64,000 nt of DNA. Origin: Podospora bellae-mahoneyi. Lineage: Eukaryota > Ascomycota > Sordariomycetes > Sordariales > Podosporaceae. The translations under genes were made by a program, and so were the position numbers. Shown here piece after piece: positions 12,501 through 24,271 of the stretch (position 1 is the first letter of the stretch; each line of letters begins with the position of its first letter). Below the pieces are notes generated by a model. The model was not told the origin of the DNA. It made no database searches and saw only the letters and a list, made by a program, of their open reading frames with translations. The stretch covers positions 2,356,001 to 2,420,000 of the forward strand of contig NC_085885.1 of the NCBI RefSeq assembly GCF_035222275.1. Reading direction: 5' to 3'.

Positions 12501-14819
12501 ACTTGGTCTGCTTCATGCGTAGCAACGGCAGCAGCACCCCGCTTGGGGAACTTGGAGAGATGAATAAGGTTGTTCGAGAATGTTCAGCGTTGGGTGAGGC
12601 TGCTCAGCCTCTGTACCTACTGTGGCAGAGAGGTTGGACGGCGGCGGTAGTGGAGGGTGGTTGCCGTCAATGGCTTGTGACAAGGAACCGTTGTGTTGGC
12701 GAGTCTGTGCCGCCAAACGTCACCGCGGGGTCATCACTTGATGTCAGAGATGCCCGCCTCTGTGCAAAACCCGCTGGTGGAGAGGAGAGTTGGGATGAGT
12801 GGATGGATGGCTCTGGCATCTGCGCCATCATGTCTCCATCTGATTTGAAGAGACGAACGTCCACATGGGCGTCTGAGCGAGCTCGGCCTTTGCATGAACC
12901 GTCATCGATGGGAATGGTGACGCTGGAGTGGCTTTCTCAATCACCCCGCTCCATGAAGCGGATGCCCAGCCAGGGGTTCCCAAGGAACGGGAGCGGGGTA
13001 ATGGCCCCTCCAGATTTCACATCCCTACCCCAACAAAGCGAGGTCGGGATGGCAGGTAAAAGGTGGTTGTGGGTGAGCTGGGTAAGGTTTTGGCGATGGC
13101 ATGAAGAACCATGGAACATCTAGAGGGAGGGAGTCAGCAAATGGACAGCTAGAGCGATGCGCGCGCGTCGACAGTTGAGGAGCGAGCGCCACTGGTTCCA
13201 GCCCGAGATAATTGGGTGACATTGCGCGATACAGCGATAGGTTGGACTTGGCGCATGAATTGTTCAGAGAGAAGAAGGGGGCTACAAGAGCCAGGGGCAG
13301 GCGAGCTTCTCGAAGAGCGCATATGCAGCGCAACACGTTTACATGGCGGGATGCAGATGAGGATGAGATGACGTTGGGGGGAGGGAGTGTTGGACGCCCG
13401 AAACCAGCCAGCCCAGCCCAGCCCAGTTTCATGCCGAGACTTTTCAGAAGACAATTTACACGGCATGGTGTTGGACGACCGGAGCGTGGACTTGGGCGGC
13501 GAGAAGGGGAGTGCCACCGTTTTCCATCGGGCTGGCCATCCGTCAAAGTCAATTGGCGCTAACATGACCGAGAAAGACAACGTTGAACGAAGGTCGAGGC
13601 GCTTCTACCGCACCAGTGACCCTTTGGGGGAGGGCTCTGGTGCGACCGACAATGGGCCATCCGAACAGAAACTATTGTTGCTGCATGAATGCCATGCGCG
13701 CTGGGCTGCGTCACGACACCTGCCGACAGAGTTTTCATCTTTCGGAGGAGGCACGTGAGGCACAGGGAGAGAGTATGTACGGATAACTGAGAGTGCTCAT
13801 CATGGTCATGGTGATGATGGCCACAGGGATCCAAAAGTCTGGACAAGCAATTGCGCACTGTGGATCGGTCCATGGCGGGAACCTTTTGCGGTAGCACCTA
13901 GGGCACGGGCACGGGCACAGTAGCCTGTTGCCAGCGCCGATTGTTTGCCATGATAATTGTTTCTGTTAAAGAAATGAATCATGTATATACGGTGGCAGAC
14001 TGTACTCGACTGTAAAAAAAATAGAGCACCTTATTAGTTGGATAATTACTTATGTCACTAGATATATATCGCCAACCTTGAATGCCGGTATGATCCGGTG
14101 GAGATGCTGCTGAGGGAACGGGATTTAGGGACCCCTGCTGCCTTTTTATTTTGGCCCGCACGCAAGCCGACCGACCGCGCAATCCTGACCTCTGCCCTGC
14201 GAGCCCCTCCCTCCCCCCAGCCTAGCTTTCCAAGCCTTCCAACATTTTCCGTGCGCTCGTCCACAGCCAGCCCAGCCCGCCCGCACTCGTCTCTGCGCCT
14301 TGGCCCCTGGCTCACCCCCTCCCAATTTCCTGCGTTGTCCTTCTCTTAAGACCTTCTCGGTGCCCATCGCATCGCATCGCCGCTCTCCACCTCACCTTCA
14401 ACAGCACACCGGCGTCGACTGTGCGGCTGAACAAAGGGCAGAAACACCACAAGCACCAGTTTGGACCGAGTTCAGCACAAAGGCGGAGACCAACGTTCTC
14501 GGAGGAGTCAGCCACCGAAACCCCCGACCGACAGACGGACACGGGACAATCCAATCCATAATCCAACAATACCACGCGGTCGCCGCCAGTTGTTCCCAGT
14601 CTATCAAAGAGGAAAGAGGAGGCAATCAATCAACTCCGTTACACTGATCCAAGACCACCCGAACAACAGCATTGCGCTGGCGTAACGCAACAGCCCACGC
14701 CCACGCTCCCTATCGGCCGAATCGATTGTCCATTCCTCGCTTCTCGCCATCTATTTTTCTTCGTCGATACCAGCAGGCAGAGTCTAGTTTGAGAGAGGGG
14801 GCGCCTGACACCACCAACC
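9510..14819. other. Long region without a supported gene
   Basis: This is 5.3 kb between the THP3-like stop and the BEM1 start codon. Open frames occur on both strands (for example 12488-13123 plus and 13025-13552 minus), but none shows a family, a splice pattern or steady codon use. The first 400 bases are likely 3' untranslated sequence of the THP3-like gene. The last 700 or so (C-rich, several short upstream ATGs) are likely the BEM1 promoter and a long 5' leader. The middle, GT-rich around 10-11 kb, holds nothing I recognise; no tRNA boxes were found. Confidence 0.5.
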
Positions 14820-17131
14820 ATGAAGGTACGTCATTCCACTTGTCCTGTCCTGTCCTATCCCATCCTGTCCTGTCCGTCGCTTCCCAATGAGCGGGATGCG
14901 GGCAACCACAAATCTGGCTTCAGCGCCAGCGCCAGTTGCCATCGCTGATAACCACTTGATCTTGGCCGTTGGCATTTTATGGAACTTCCCCATCACTTGG
15001 CCCATCTGTCTTGGACACCTTTCGCATGCTCCTGCTCCTGCTCGTGCTTTTGCTCTTGCTTTTGCTACCCCTCTTCTTCTTGTCACTATCCGCATTCTTA
15101 ACTACCCGCTAACCTACGATGCGCGTTTTGAAGGCTTTACGGAGGTCCATCAAGGGGGAGAAGGAGAACAAGCCACATATCAGCATTGCTCCAAAATCAG
15201 CTGTTGCCATTCAGCCTCCCAAGAAGGTGCGTCTTCTATCTGCCTGTTCTGCTCATTCTGCACACTGCTTAGCCAAGCTGCCTGGGGTCCCCTCGGTGGG
15301 CCCCAGTGTGCTCCCCATCCGAGTCACTTGGACAACCACTGACGTCGGCGGCCTCTTCAGGTGATCCGAGCACTCTACGATTATGAAGCTTCAAATCCTC
15401 AAGAGTTGAGCTTTTCCCGCGGTGACTTCTTCCACGTTATCGGGCGCGAGAACGACCAAGATTGGTATGAGGCCTGCAACCCCGCTCTTCCGGACGCCCG
15501 CGGCCTAGTGCCCGTTGCATTCTTCCAAGCTCTTGGACGCACCGAGCGTGATAGTGGCCAGTCCCAACCCGACACGGCCCGCTCAACAAACTCGACAAAA
15601 GGCCCGGATAACGATTCCGGCTACGGAGATGCATCCACCGTCGGCACGGCGACACCCGCCGCCAGCCAGCGGAGCTCCAAAATCTCCGGAAAGTCTGGGG
15701 CTATGGTGTATGGTGTTGTCATGTACGACTTCCAAGCGGAACGCGGGGACGAGCTGGATGCCAAGGCGGGCGAAGCTATCATTGTGATTGCCCAGTCCAA
15801 CCCCGAGTGGTTTGTCGCAAAGCCGATTGGGAGACTCGGTGGTCCCGGTCTGATTCCCGTCTCTTTTGTCGAGATCCGAGATATGGCGAGCAACACACCC
15901 GTGGCAAACCCTCAAGAGTCTGTTCGCAGGGCGGGCATCCCCAAGGTGGAGGAGTGGAAGAAGATGGCAGCCGACTACAAAAACTCCAGCATCACGCTTG
16001 GCAAGTTTGATGTTGGCGGCGCGCCAATTGAACAAGGCATGGAGCGCATGAGTCTCCAGCAGCAACCGAATGGGCGAACGAGCCAAGTGCCGGCGGGTAA
16101 CTATGTGAGTGACACTCGCGCCAACTTATTGTTTTGGTATCATCTACTAAACGTCATGGTCGCAGCAGCAACCGCAGTCACCACCACAGCAACAGGCGCA
16201 AGTGCAACCCCAACAAGCATACAACGCGCAGCAGCCAGTCCAGCAACCAGGCTACGCCGCCCGACAAAGCTCAGAAGTTGCTGCTCCGGTATCCGCTCAG
16301 ATTCCCAGATACTGTTTCGCCGAGGAAAAGTACTGGTTTGTGATCGAGGCCGAGCTGGAGGACGGACGAACTTGGGAGCTTTCCCGATACTACGAAGATT
16401 TCTACGATTTTCAGATTGCGCTCTTGACCGAGTTCCCCGTAGAGGCTGGTACGACCGGGAAGAAGCAGCGCACGTTACCGTACATGCCCGGTCCCGTAAA
16501 TTACGTCACCGACGCCATCACAGAAGGGAGACGCCACAACCTGGACGCCTACGTCAAGAGTTTGCTCGCACAGCCACCATACATTTCGAAATGCGACCTG
16601 GTGAAGCAGTTCTTTGCGCCGCGGGAAGGAGACTATGAGATTGATCCCACAGCGCAAGGAGAGGAATACCGGTTGTCTGGCGGATCCCAGCCATCCTCGA
16701 CAGACTCGCCAGCGGATGGAGCATCGCGGCAATCATCTCGCCAAAACCTCAACTCAAACGGTAATGGGTACGCTGGCCTTTCCGCGCCGGCACGACAGAT
16801 GGGAGGTGGTCAGCCAGCAGTAAGCAGACAAGTCTCCTCCCTGTCACAACCCTCGCAATCATCCCTCTCACCAGGCATCCAGCAACCCGGAGCCCAAATG
16901 AAGGTCAAACTCAGCTACAACGGAGACATCATCGCCATCAAGGTGCCGCAAGATATCAACTTCCGCTCCTTGTACGACAGAATCACCGAAAGACTCAAGA
17001 TCCCAGGAGGAGAGATGGTCCAGCTGTCATACAAGGATGAGGCCACGGGTGACAAGCCACCGCTGATGAGCGACAATGATCTGGACATTGCTCTGAGTCG
17101 AAACGAGAAGCTGCTGCTCTATGTTGAATAG
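14820..17131 (+). CDS. BEM1: Polarity scaffold BEM1 (SH3-SH3-PX-PB1)
   Basis: BEM1 ties Cdc42, its exchange factor Cdc24 and PAK kinases together at sites of polarised growth. Exons are 14820-14825 (only ATG AAG), 15134-15226, 15361-16104 and 16166-17131, for 602 residues. Domains in order: first SH3 at about 34-92 (ALYDYEA...GLVPVAF), second SH3 at 150-206 (VMYDFQAERGDELD), PX at 329-433 (RYYEDFYDFQ, the phosphoinositide pocket region), and C-terminal PB1 at 525-602 (KVKLSYNGDIIAIKV), which binds Cdc24. A Q-rich linker begins exon 4. Homologs begin MKALRRS, which needs the 6-base first exon and a 308-base intron. The alternative is an ATG at 15119 read straight through (MRVLKALRRS). Confidence 0.92.
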
Positions 17132-18462
17132 GTGGTGTAGAGCGTTTGCACGCACGCGTTTTGTTCTCTGTTTCTCTCCTGGTTTACTGGGATTTTCTCA
17201 CTTGCGTTTTTACGTTGCACCAAGTATACCCAACCTCTTTGTTTGTTTTGTTTTGATGCTATTCGGACCCCGCATTGCAACCGACGACGACGAATCTACA
17301 AGAACGCGTTTATGTTTTTTTGGCCACGGGAATGGAGGAGGTGGAGAAGGCAGGCCTATTTATACCCTCCATGAAAGAAAGACAATACCTTGGCACGTTA
17401 CCGCATCAGAGCTTGATATGTTATGCCTTTTCTTTGCTTGGATGCCGGTGGAGGGGGAGAGGGATGGAAGGAAGCTGGGGCTGGAACGTGGTCACGGAGG
17501 GATCTTGACTAGGTTTTTCTTTTCTTCCTCTGTTGAGTTGTTTCGGTTGTGATGGATGGAATGAAATGAAATGTACATGTGTTTATGGCAGGCGGGGATA
17601 ACAAAAATGATGAATTGTGATTTTCCTTCTCTGGCTCTTTACGTTTTTGTGTCTCTGGTGGGGAACATTATGGTCTTGAGTGGTTGGAGAGATCGGAAGG
17701 TGGTTGAGGGTAGGGGATGGTGGATGAATGCGGTGGGGCTTTGACACTTGTTTCTTGGTTGCGGAGTAGACAGATGGATTTGCTTCTTGTTGGGGGTAAT
17801 TGATAAGATGGTTTGTTTTTGATGACCGGGTTGTGTTCATTGATGCTCTTTTGTGGTATTGCGAGAGGGAAGCTTCCATTTGCTCCCTGTGCATCTATCC
17901 TTTTTCGCATGCACATATCCACATCCGATCAAGAAACCACAACGAAGGTGATAACCCCAGCCTTACTCCAAGAGATCCCACATCACAAAGGCCACAACCC
18001 AGAACCTCGGAGGGACGGACATATTGACCAAAAAGTTTATTTTCGAAAAAAAAGCACCGCCGTGTTCGTTCGCTCCTTTGCCCAGCAGATTCGTCCCAAG
18101 AAATACACACAAAAGGTTGGAAAAAAAAGACCCGCCCACAACCGAACCCAGTCCCGGCGAATTCCCTCCCCCCCCCCCCTCCCCCTTCCCAGACTCCGTC
18201 CAAGAATAGACACACGAAAAAAACAAGACAACCTTGCCTTCCCCCAGGGAAAATGCACCTATAACACCCTCCTTGCCCTTAACCCGTCATCTCCCGACAG
18301 AGAAAAGCCAAAACTATAAACACAAGACATTAAAAATCAGTGGTATCAAACACCCCCTCCCATGTCGCATCAGACAAAAAGCACCCGCTTTTTATTTCCC
18401 GAACCCTTTCTCATACAACATCAGAAGTAATCATCGCCAAAGCAGCAGCCACAAAACACCCC
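17132..18462. other. Intergenic between convergent genes
   Basis: Both neighbours end here, so the 1.3 kb should hold two 3' untranslated regions and terminators. T-rich stretches occur near 17220-17330, and A- and C-runs near 18040-18180. No gene or RNA is recognisable; the open frames are low-complexity shadows. Confidence 0.5.
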
Positions 18463-19833
18463 TCAAACAACAACATGACTGCTCATATGCTCCACCGCCT
18501 CCTTGATCGTCCTCAGCATCCTCTTGTTCAGACAAAACGGACACCTGACAGGGTTCTCCACCACCGACACCGGCGCCCCGCTAGGGATCGGTGTGAGCGT
18601 CAGTTCTTCCCCTTGCTGTGCACCACCACCAGCGTTCCCACCGCCATTAGCAGTCTGAGGTTGTTGCGGTGTCTGCTGCTGCGGTTGGACTTGCTGCGGT
18701 TGGACTTGCTGCGGTGTATTCGGCGCAAACTGCGGTTGCGCCGGAGGAGCCTGTTGCGGTTGTGCCCTCGGTCCGACGCTCGCGTTGCGAGTTCCCGGGT
18801 TGGGGGTCGTCAGGCCAGCTGCGTTCATGGCGTGCTGGGCGTAGGCTTGGTTGGCTATCGCGCCTAGGGCAGGTAAGCCGTTGTCAACGGTGCGATCGCC
18901 GCCGCTTTGGGGTTGTTGATGGTCAGGGGTGACTCCGGCGAGGTTGGCGGCGCCGCTGACGTTGTTCTCCTCCTGTTGCTGATAGACACGGAGTGCATTC
19001 TGAAGCACGACTTCTGGGTCTTCTTCTGAGTGGAAAATTCCCGTGTTTTCTGCATTGCCACCCATGGGATTGTTGTTTGGTGTTCCCGGCCCGCCGTCGG
19101 GGGAAGGGTTGTGTTGACGGCGGAGGACCTCCTCTTTGACGCGCTCGCATACTTCCAGAGTGGTCATTACGCCGAGGAAACGTTGGAGGTATTCCATAAC
19201 CGTCACTGGGGGAAGGTCGGCGTTCACGTTGAGGTAACGAGGAAGGTTCTCGGCGAGGTAGGGGATGTCGTCGCCGAGGTTTTGGAGAGTTGTGGTCCCG
19301 GGGGCTGGATTGCCGCCTTCGCTGCTAGTTGGGCGACGCTGGCGTCTAACTAGGAGGCCGTAACGTTTCTTGAAGCGGTGGATCCATCCGGGGGAGAACT
19401 CGGGCGCGGGTTCGTCCTTGTATCGGGGGAGCTGGTGGTAGATTGTCTTGGCTTTGTCGGCGAGCTCTTCATTGGAGGGCTGGCGGCCATTGGCGAGCAT
19501 TTGCTGGTGCCAGAGGAGAACAAGTTTCTCGACGTCGGGCCAGTTGCCAAAGCGCAGACGGGAACCCGAGAGCTGGGGGTCGCCGTCGAGACGGGCATAC
19601 TTGGGGGAGAGGGAGTGTGAGACGGTAGACTGAGAGATGGTTTGCTGGTACTGGCTGGCAAACCAGTCAATGCAGGCCTTATGGCTGGGGCGGACAGGCT
19701 GCGAGTTGGCCCATCGGCGGAGGGCGCGTCGCTGGTCGAGGGTGAGGGAGTGGCGCTCTCGCGTGGCCGAGCCGGGGGTTGACCCGATCTGGTCCATGGA
19801 CTCGAGGGGCACGTCAGGCTTCATGGCCGACAT
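18463..19833 (-). CDS. CENP-B-type DNA-binding protein with C-terminal zinc-finger-like motif
   Basis: This is an intronless frame of 456 residues from the ATG at 19831-19833, preceded by CACC, a better context than the upstream in-frame ATG at 19941. The N-terminus carries two helix-turn-helix units of the CENP-B/pogo kind: about 27-85 (LTLDQRRALRRWA, QSTVSHSLSPKY) and 88-160 (NWPDVEKLVLLWHQQM, FSPGWIHRFKKRYG). No DDE endonuclease domain follows, so it is a domesticated DNA-binding protein, not a transposase. The second half is rich in Q, P and N, with QVQPQQ units. The end, residues 431-453, has C-x2-C and H-x3-H spaced like a single zinc finger (CPFC...EHMSSH). Fission-yeast CENP-B homologs bind centromeric and transposon DNA; a role in chromatin or transcription here is inference. 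Confidence 0.75.
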   Translation of the reverse strand: MSAMKPDVPLESMDQIGSTPGSATRERHSLTLDQRRALRRWANSQPVRPSHKACIDWFASQYQQTISQSTVSHSLSPKYARLDGDPQLSGSRLRFGNWPDVEKLVLLWHQQMLANGRQPSNEELADKAKTIYHQLPRYKDEPAPEFSPGWIHRFKKRYGLLVRRQRRPTSSEGGNPAPGTTTLQNLGDDIPYLAENLPRYLNVNADLPPVTVMEYLQRFLGVMTTLEVCERVKEEVLRRQHNPSPDGGPGTPNNNPMGGNAENTGIFHSEEDPEVVLQNALRVYQQQEENNVSGAANLAGVTPDHQQPQSGGDRTVDNGLPALGAIANQAYAQHAMNAAGLTTPNPGTRNASVGPRAQPQQAPPAQPQFAPNTPQQVQPQQVQPQQQTPQQPQTANGGGNAGGGAQQGEELTLTPIPSGAPVSVVENPVRCPFCLNKRMLRTIKEAVEHMSSHVVV

Positions 19834-20904
19834 GGTGCTCGCTCCTCTGAATGGGAGCTGGTAAAAAGGCGATAAACGCCCTTTTGTCGGCGCAATGGAG
19901 CGCGGGGGGTTGTATATGCAATGGCGGGCGAGACGAAGCACTCGAATGCTTGGCTATCCCCGATGCGAAATCGCTATCTGTGTGTATGGCGATTCGAGAC
20001 AATTGAATATGCGGCGATGGCTTGTCTGGTGATCGTTGTAATGAGGTGTTGTGGAGGACAAAAAAGTCGGCAAAGCGGGGGAGCTGCACGTGCACCACAA
20101 CAATTGAGTTCGGTTAGTCAGCTGCCAGTGTGACTGACAGTTGTGGCACAACATCTGATTGGATGGCGCAGAAGGACGCATCGCCAACTTGCATGAGGCC
20201 GCCACTTGCATCCACGACATTGCAAGCAATGAAGTTCTCGTCATTACGCACGAAGCAGAATTCATCATGTTGGCTTCCAAGGTCTGTCCTCATGTAAATA
20301 GCAAGGCGGCCGAGTATCTATCGTAATTGTATTCAAGAATGTAGTCATATGGCCCCTTTGAATCCCCTCCTTCCCACCTCGTTTTCGTGATTGCATAAGC
20401 CACCAGGTAGGTAGACACCCCGTCTTTCCGGTAACCAGAACCACTGCCTGCGCAAGAGCTTCAATATGTGCATTGCTAGACTAACACTCTTCCATACTGG
20501 TGTCCATCGCGATTCTGCAAGGGGATAAGAACCTGTTCGGCATCACTCCACGTTTCTGTTGTGATTGCACCAACTCGCCGACAGTTGTTTGTTTTGAAGT
20601 TTGTAGTGCAGCACGTCGATCTTCGACCCTAGCCAAGTCCGTGCCTCCTCCGCATATCTCCACTTTGCCCAACGACATCCGTACTCTAATGATCGCCGGT
20701 CCCGGCCCCGGTCCCATAGCAGGACTCCCGTCTCACAGATCAAACACAAGCAATCGCTTCGGGTCAAAGCAACAATACAACCATTTGTCATCGACTCCTC
20801 AACGCCATGCTATCGACTAAGGTATCATCGCATCCCTATTACTGACTAAAAAAGTCCCTCAAGAAGTCTTCTTCTCTGGCGTAGGACTCCTGCTCCCACA
20901 TGCT
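19834..20904. other. Intergenic, no gene seen
   Basis: This is the upstream region of the CENP-B-like gene plus about 800 bases of ordinary sequence. There is a GC-rich GGCCCCGG repeat near 20697-20716 and no gene that I can support on either strand. Confidence 0.45.
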
Positions 20905-21291
20905 TCATGAAGCTCGGGGGATAAGGAAACCATTGATGATATCGGCATCGGCGAATAGCCAGGACAGCGTACACACCCCACTACCGTATGCCGGGGTTGA
21001 GCCAGAGTCACCTCGGAACTTGTTGATGAGGTTGGCCCCAACAACACCATTCAAGAACTGCAAGCCATGCCAATGGCGGGAGAGTGAAACCACCAAGGCG
21101 AAGAGTCCCTGGCAGTTCGGTAGACCCTCAAAGAGATGATGCCCCTCACAAAATAGCTGAGATCGAAGGCTTGAGGAGAATGTGAAGAAGTAATGTTCGA
21201 CAAGAGGCTGGTTGGGCAAAGGACTGGGAAGGATGGCAAAGAAGATGTCGGGCGGAGAACTTACCATTTGGTCTTGGTCGAATGAGGCCAT
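20905..21291 (-). CDS. Candidate small protein, two exons
   Basis: A possible 92-residue protein is read from exon 21291-21265 (MASFDQDQM) joined in phase to 21156-20905. The 108-base intron has a GTAAGT donor and a CTCAG acceptor. The upstream leader on the minus strand is A/T-rich and the ATG sits in a fair context. The product is rich in small and hydrophobic residues, has one Cys near each end, and shows no known domain. A single longer frame up to 21633 exists, but its N-terminal part is low-quality sequence. I do not recognise the gene. It may be lineage-specific, or simply a chance frame with plausible splice sites. Confidence 0.3.
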   Translation of the reverse strand: MASFDQDQMVSSPPDIFFAILPSPLPNQPLVEHYFFTFSSSLRSQLFCEGHHLFEGLPNCQGLFALVVSLSRHWHGLQFLNGVVGANLINKFRGDSGSTPAYGSGVCTLSWLFADADIINGFLIPRAS

Positions 21292-22085
21292 CCAGAGTCG
21301 CTCAAAGAGCGGAAGGGCTTGGGACGAGAAGAAGGCGAAGGTGGTGATGGTGAAATGGTGGTGACTGAGAAGGATGGCGACAGGAGGCAGTGGTGGCAGA
21401 TCGTGGCCAACAGGGCGAGAAATTGTAAAATTTATTGAAAGTGGAAAGAATTGAAAGGGAAAAGAATTGAAAGAGGAAATTTTTGCAAGAGAGAATTGAG
21501 GGGGAGATTGTGGGAGGGAGGAGTTGAATATATAGCCAGTGGTCGTGGGTCTTTGCGTGCCTGCAAATTCCGGGAGCAGTTGTAAATAGTCTGTGCGTGG
21601 CCTATAGAATCTCATGCACAATACCGTCGTCATCTTTGATGCCTTATTGCTCTTTCTGTTGTGGTCTTCAGTGCCTGCCGGTGTGGGAGCAGCCTTGATG
21701 GCTGAGGATCGGACGACAACGGGATAAGTGGGCCCAACAGACGGCGTGGAATCTCCTGGATGCTGCTGTCATCAGCTCTGGGGCCTTCAGTGGCTGTTAT
21801 GGACGTGGGAAAAAGCACCCTGATGGCCCAACATCAGACGAAGTCGAGATACGTGGGACCGACGGAAGGCACCTTGACACCTACGACTGTGCTAGCCTGC
21901 GTGCCTGTCGATCAGAAGACAACGAAGAGCTTGTCTATGGATTGCCAAGTTCTTCCTGATTTTGCGTGACTCCCAGATTTCCACTTTGTCAGCTCTCTCT
22001 TTCGCTGTTTCACCTGTCCATTTCCCACTCAGCTTGTATTTTTCAGTCGGCATTTCCCTCTTACAAACACAGCTGCAATCTCAAA

Positions 22086-22872
22086 ATGGTCTCAACCCGC
22101 AAAAAGGCTTGCCCTCGAAAGGTGTCCAACCCTAGCATAGCAGCTAAAAGGTCTTGGAAGCGCCGCGTGAAGCGTGCTTCTGCTGCTGCTGCTGCCGCCG
22201 CCGCCAGTAACACCACCAACTCCCCGACCATCGTCACTTCCGTCGAAACCGACAATCATCTCGTATCCGGGCCCCCTCTCTCGTCCAGTCCCGGCCCCGG
22301 CCCCGGCCCCGGCCCCTGCGATCCTTCCGAGACCACTGGTATTGTTGAGGCTGACTGTCCCAACTTGCCTGATGAAGTGACAAACCTGAATGAATCTGAT
22401 ATTGTCTCAGGTGAACATCTTGGTGTATGTCAGCATTCATAACCTGTCTCACCCTCTACCCAGACTCCGCCACTTTGAACATTTTTCACACTGCCACACA
22501 TCACATCCTGCGACCTGTTTACTGATTCCCGTTTTCTAGGCCACCATCGGCTCTGATCATGATGCAATGTCTAGTTCCAACCCATCGCCGACTGTGCTCC
22601 CCGGACAAGGCAAGAAGCGCTACACCAAGGAACAGCGAGAAAAGCACGAGCTGAGAAACCATACCAAGATGCTGGTCAGAAAGAACTTGGATCTGAAGGC
22701 CCGGGTGGAAAAGCTGGCGAGGGAGAAGGACCAGATGTCAAAAATGCTCTCGGGCATGCAGGCATATGCGGACGCTACCAAAGATGTGTTGGCCTACCTG
22801 CTGAACCAACGGGAGGACAAGTACAAAGGCGCCTACAAATTGTTAAGAGGCCCCCTCATGTCATCTAAGTAG
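22086..22872 (+). CDS. Small bZIP-like coiled-coil protein
   Basis: Exons 22086-22424 and 22540-22872 join in phase 0 (GTATGT donor, TTTCTAG acceptor) to give 223 residues. The N-terminus is very basic (KRSWKRRVKRAS), followed by a run of eight alanines, a polar linker and a Pro-Gly repeat (PGPGPGPGP). Exon 2 holds a basic stretch (GKKRYTKEQREKHELRNH) running into a predicted coiled coil with heptad leucines (LDLKARVEKLAREKDQM). The layout suggests a bZIP, but the canonical NxxAAxxCR basic motif is not clear, so DNA binding is inference. I know no named homolog. The pseudogene at 25401-26217 has a similar plan (basic N-terminus, Ala/Pro linker, intron, coiled coil). Confidence 0.6.
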
Positions 22873-24271
22873 GGCATCTTGTACTGATCGCTCTTTTTTG
22901 AACTGCAGCCGAATGGAAAGTGGAAAGATTTCACGAGATAGAGCCATCAGCGTCGTCTATTTGAGACAGGCGTGGTGTGGTATGGCTGTACAAGTCCGGG
23001 TTGGTTTCAATTGGGGTATTAAAAGGAATGTGCGATAGATCGGTTAGCTTGGACAGCTAGATAGATATCCATGTCAAGTGGCAGTTTTGTATAACACTCA
23101 AGATCCAACAAGGCCAGTGCGATGTTCTAGTTCCAAGATTCTGGTCTAAGGGGGCCTTAACTCTGCTCTATTATCTCCTTCTAAACATCTCATCCTCCAG
23201 CTCATATTTAAAGCACCGTAGATGTTTAAAAGAAATTCTATATCTATTTCCCTACGATATCGGAGTGGAAAGATTATCCGAAGGCTTGTAACCCAGTGAG
23301 CTGAGACAAGCTGTGGTGACTTCAAGATAAGTCAAAGCACTGAGTTGTCTATTCTCTCCTCAAATTCCCACCAATGTCCCCAGAAGCTCCATCCCAACAT
23401 ACATCCCCCTAAGTAGCAATCAAGATTGAAAGCGAAATCACAGTTTTCCTATCTTGGAACCTATCTAAATCTTTCCCCAGAACTTTACAAAAGCTTTTCC
23501 CAGATTCATCCCAGAGTTCGCCCCCCAGTAATATTAGCAGTATACAAAATGAAAACTACACCTATTCCATCATTAAACAAAACCACCAAAAGAACACCAC
23601 CCCCCCCCTTCCCAACCCAGTCCACGTTTCCATCCTGATTACTACTACTATCAGAGTAAACCACCATTTAGCACCATCTCCACAATCTGGGCATCCTCAC
23701 CCCCTCAAGTCCACAATCCCAGCCTTTTTCCCCTTCGGGCGCCAGCGAGCCTCCCCATCACAGAAGTCAAAAGCTGAGCAGCTGGTCACGGCTAACGAAG
23801 AGCATACCGTCTGGTACCACTCGATCCCTGCATCTCTGTCCTCCACATCACTTTTCAACCAAGCAATGGCAGACTTGCTTTGAGCAGACTTGCTCCCGAA
23901 CAGTCTTGGGCTGAACAGTTTTGGCCTGCCAAGATGGGCAGAGTATCACCTGTTCGCGCTGCTGGATGTTGGGGGTTGGAATGCTGAGATGGAGATGCCC
24001 GTCTGCGCCGGACAGTTACGGAGGGGCTGCTCAGAAAGGCAGCGACAGAATGCGTCCAAACCCACGACCAACAGCAGCGTGAGCAGTTGCCGATACTGTC
24101 ATCCAAGCATATGGGGAAATGAAAACAGCGGATTGAGACTTCGTTTCCAAGACAAGAAAGAGCAAAAGAAGTGCCAGCAACAATAGATCGACACAAAAGA
24201 GACAAGTGCGAGAACATCACAACCTGGAACCAAATGGTCAAAGTACAATTGTGTTCAGGATGGATGGTAGG
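22873..24271. other. Intergenic, no gene seen
   Basis: After the 3' end of the bZIP-like gene the DNA is A/T-leaning with short open frames only. A 128-codon minus frame (23855-24241) is rich in Cys and Ser and shows no family. Confidence 0.4.

Noticed and set aside
12488-13123. 211-codon plus-strand open frame between THP3-like and BEM1 genes
   Set aside because: No family, no splice pattern, and an equally long frame lies on the other strand, so it is probably chance.
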